Of a DNA stretch of 64,000 nt, positions 63,900 to 64,000 are shown piece after piece. Each line of letters opens with the position of its first letter. The first letter of the stretch is position 1. A program made the position numbers and the translations under genes. Source of the DNA: CAUTUX01 sp963545485 (lineage in GTDB: Bacteria > Bacillota > Clostridia > Christensenellales > CAG-917); the NCBI GenBank assembly GCA_963545485.1, contig CAUUJG010000003.1:33936-97935 (forward strand), read 5' to 3'. The notes under the pieces were generated by a model. The model saw only the letters and a list, made by a program, of their open reading frames with translations. It searched no databases and was not told the origin of the DNA.

Positions 63900-64000
63900 T
63901 CTCTATTTATAAGTTATTTCATTAAAATACTGTTCAAGGCCATTAAGTTCAATAAGTAATTCCCAAAAAAATACCCTATATTTTTTGTATTAAAACAACG

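Overview
The window is AT-rich low-GC Gram-positive DNA. AGGAG-type ribosome sites, sigma-A-like promoters, DAK2/FakA, PotABCD with a PuuR-type regulator, and an IorAB-PaaK-ACT amino-acid fermentation cluster point to an anaerobic member of the Clostridia (Bacillota), probably host- or gut-associated. The species cannot be named from the sequence. No rRNA, tRNA, CRISPR array or transposase was seen.

Left part (about 1-28 kb) is an accessory region. It holds BspA-like leucine-rich-repeat genes: one partial, two large ones without a signal peptide, one lipoprotein and one relic. It also holds AAA_14/DUF4143 (COG1373-type) ATPases, two intact and two decayed, a GIY-YIG protein, and two Fic-fold proteins in which the catalytic His is replaced by Gln. 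The centrepiece is a four-gene minus-strand operon at 15284-24822: a 1488-aa Upf1/Dna2-type SF1 helicase with coiled coils, a 711-aa protein ending in a HEPN-type RNase motif, a 372-aa coiled-coil protein and a ClpB-like AAA+ ATPase. The four genes overlap or nearly touch. This looks like a defence (abortive infection) system that I cannot match to a named one, and it is the best candidate for something undescribed. Tandem helically phased direct repeats lie upstream of both intact ATPase genes and a shorter pair lies upstream of the second Fic gene.

Middle part (28-41 kb) is mixed: a B-repeat lipoprotein, a methyltransferase, a NahK-like sugar kinase, rpsT, an RNA polymerase alpha-CTD-like/WG-repeat fusion, a large membrane-anchored surface protein, a LOG-family protein, and an operon for polyamine sensing and uptake (XRE-cupin regulator, potABCD).

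Right part (41-63.3 kb) is core metabolism. A minus-strand cluster carries adenine deaminase, a formate/nitrite channel and folate synthesis (folC, folE, folP, folB-folK fusion), linking purine, formate and one-carbon metabolism. DAK2/FakA and pfkA follow. The plus-strand lysine/diaminopimelate operon asd-dapA-dapB has aspartokinase-type tandem ACT domains fused to DapB. It converges on a roughly 10-kb nine-gene minus-strand operon: aconitase-like hydratase, acyl-CoA synthetase, iorA, iorB, paaK, an ACT protein, 5-formyl-THF cyclo-ligase, an RsmD-CoaD fusion and a DivIVA-like coiled coil. The right edge has a likely small RNA gene and a KilA-N-like relic.

Several genes have the -10 box 6-9 nt before the start codon and no ribosome binding site, which predicts leaderless mRNAs.
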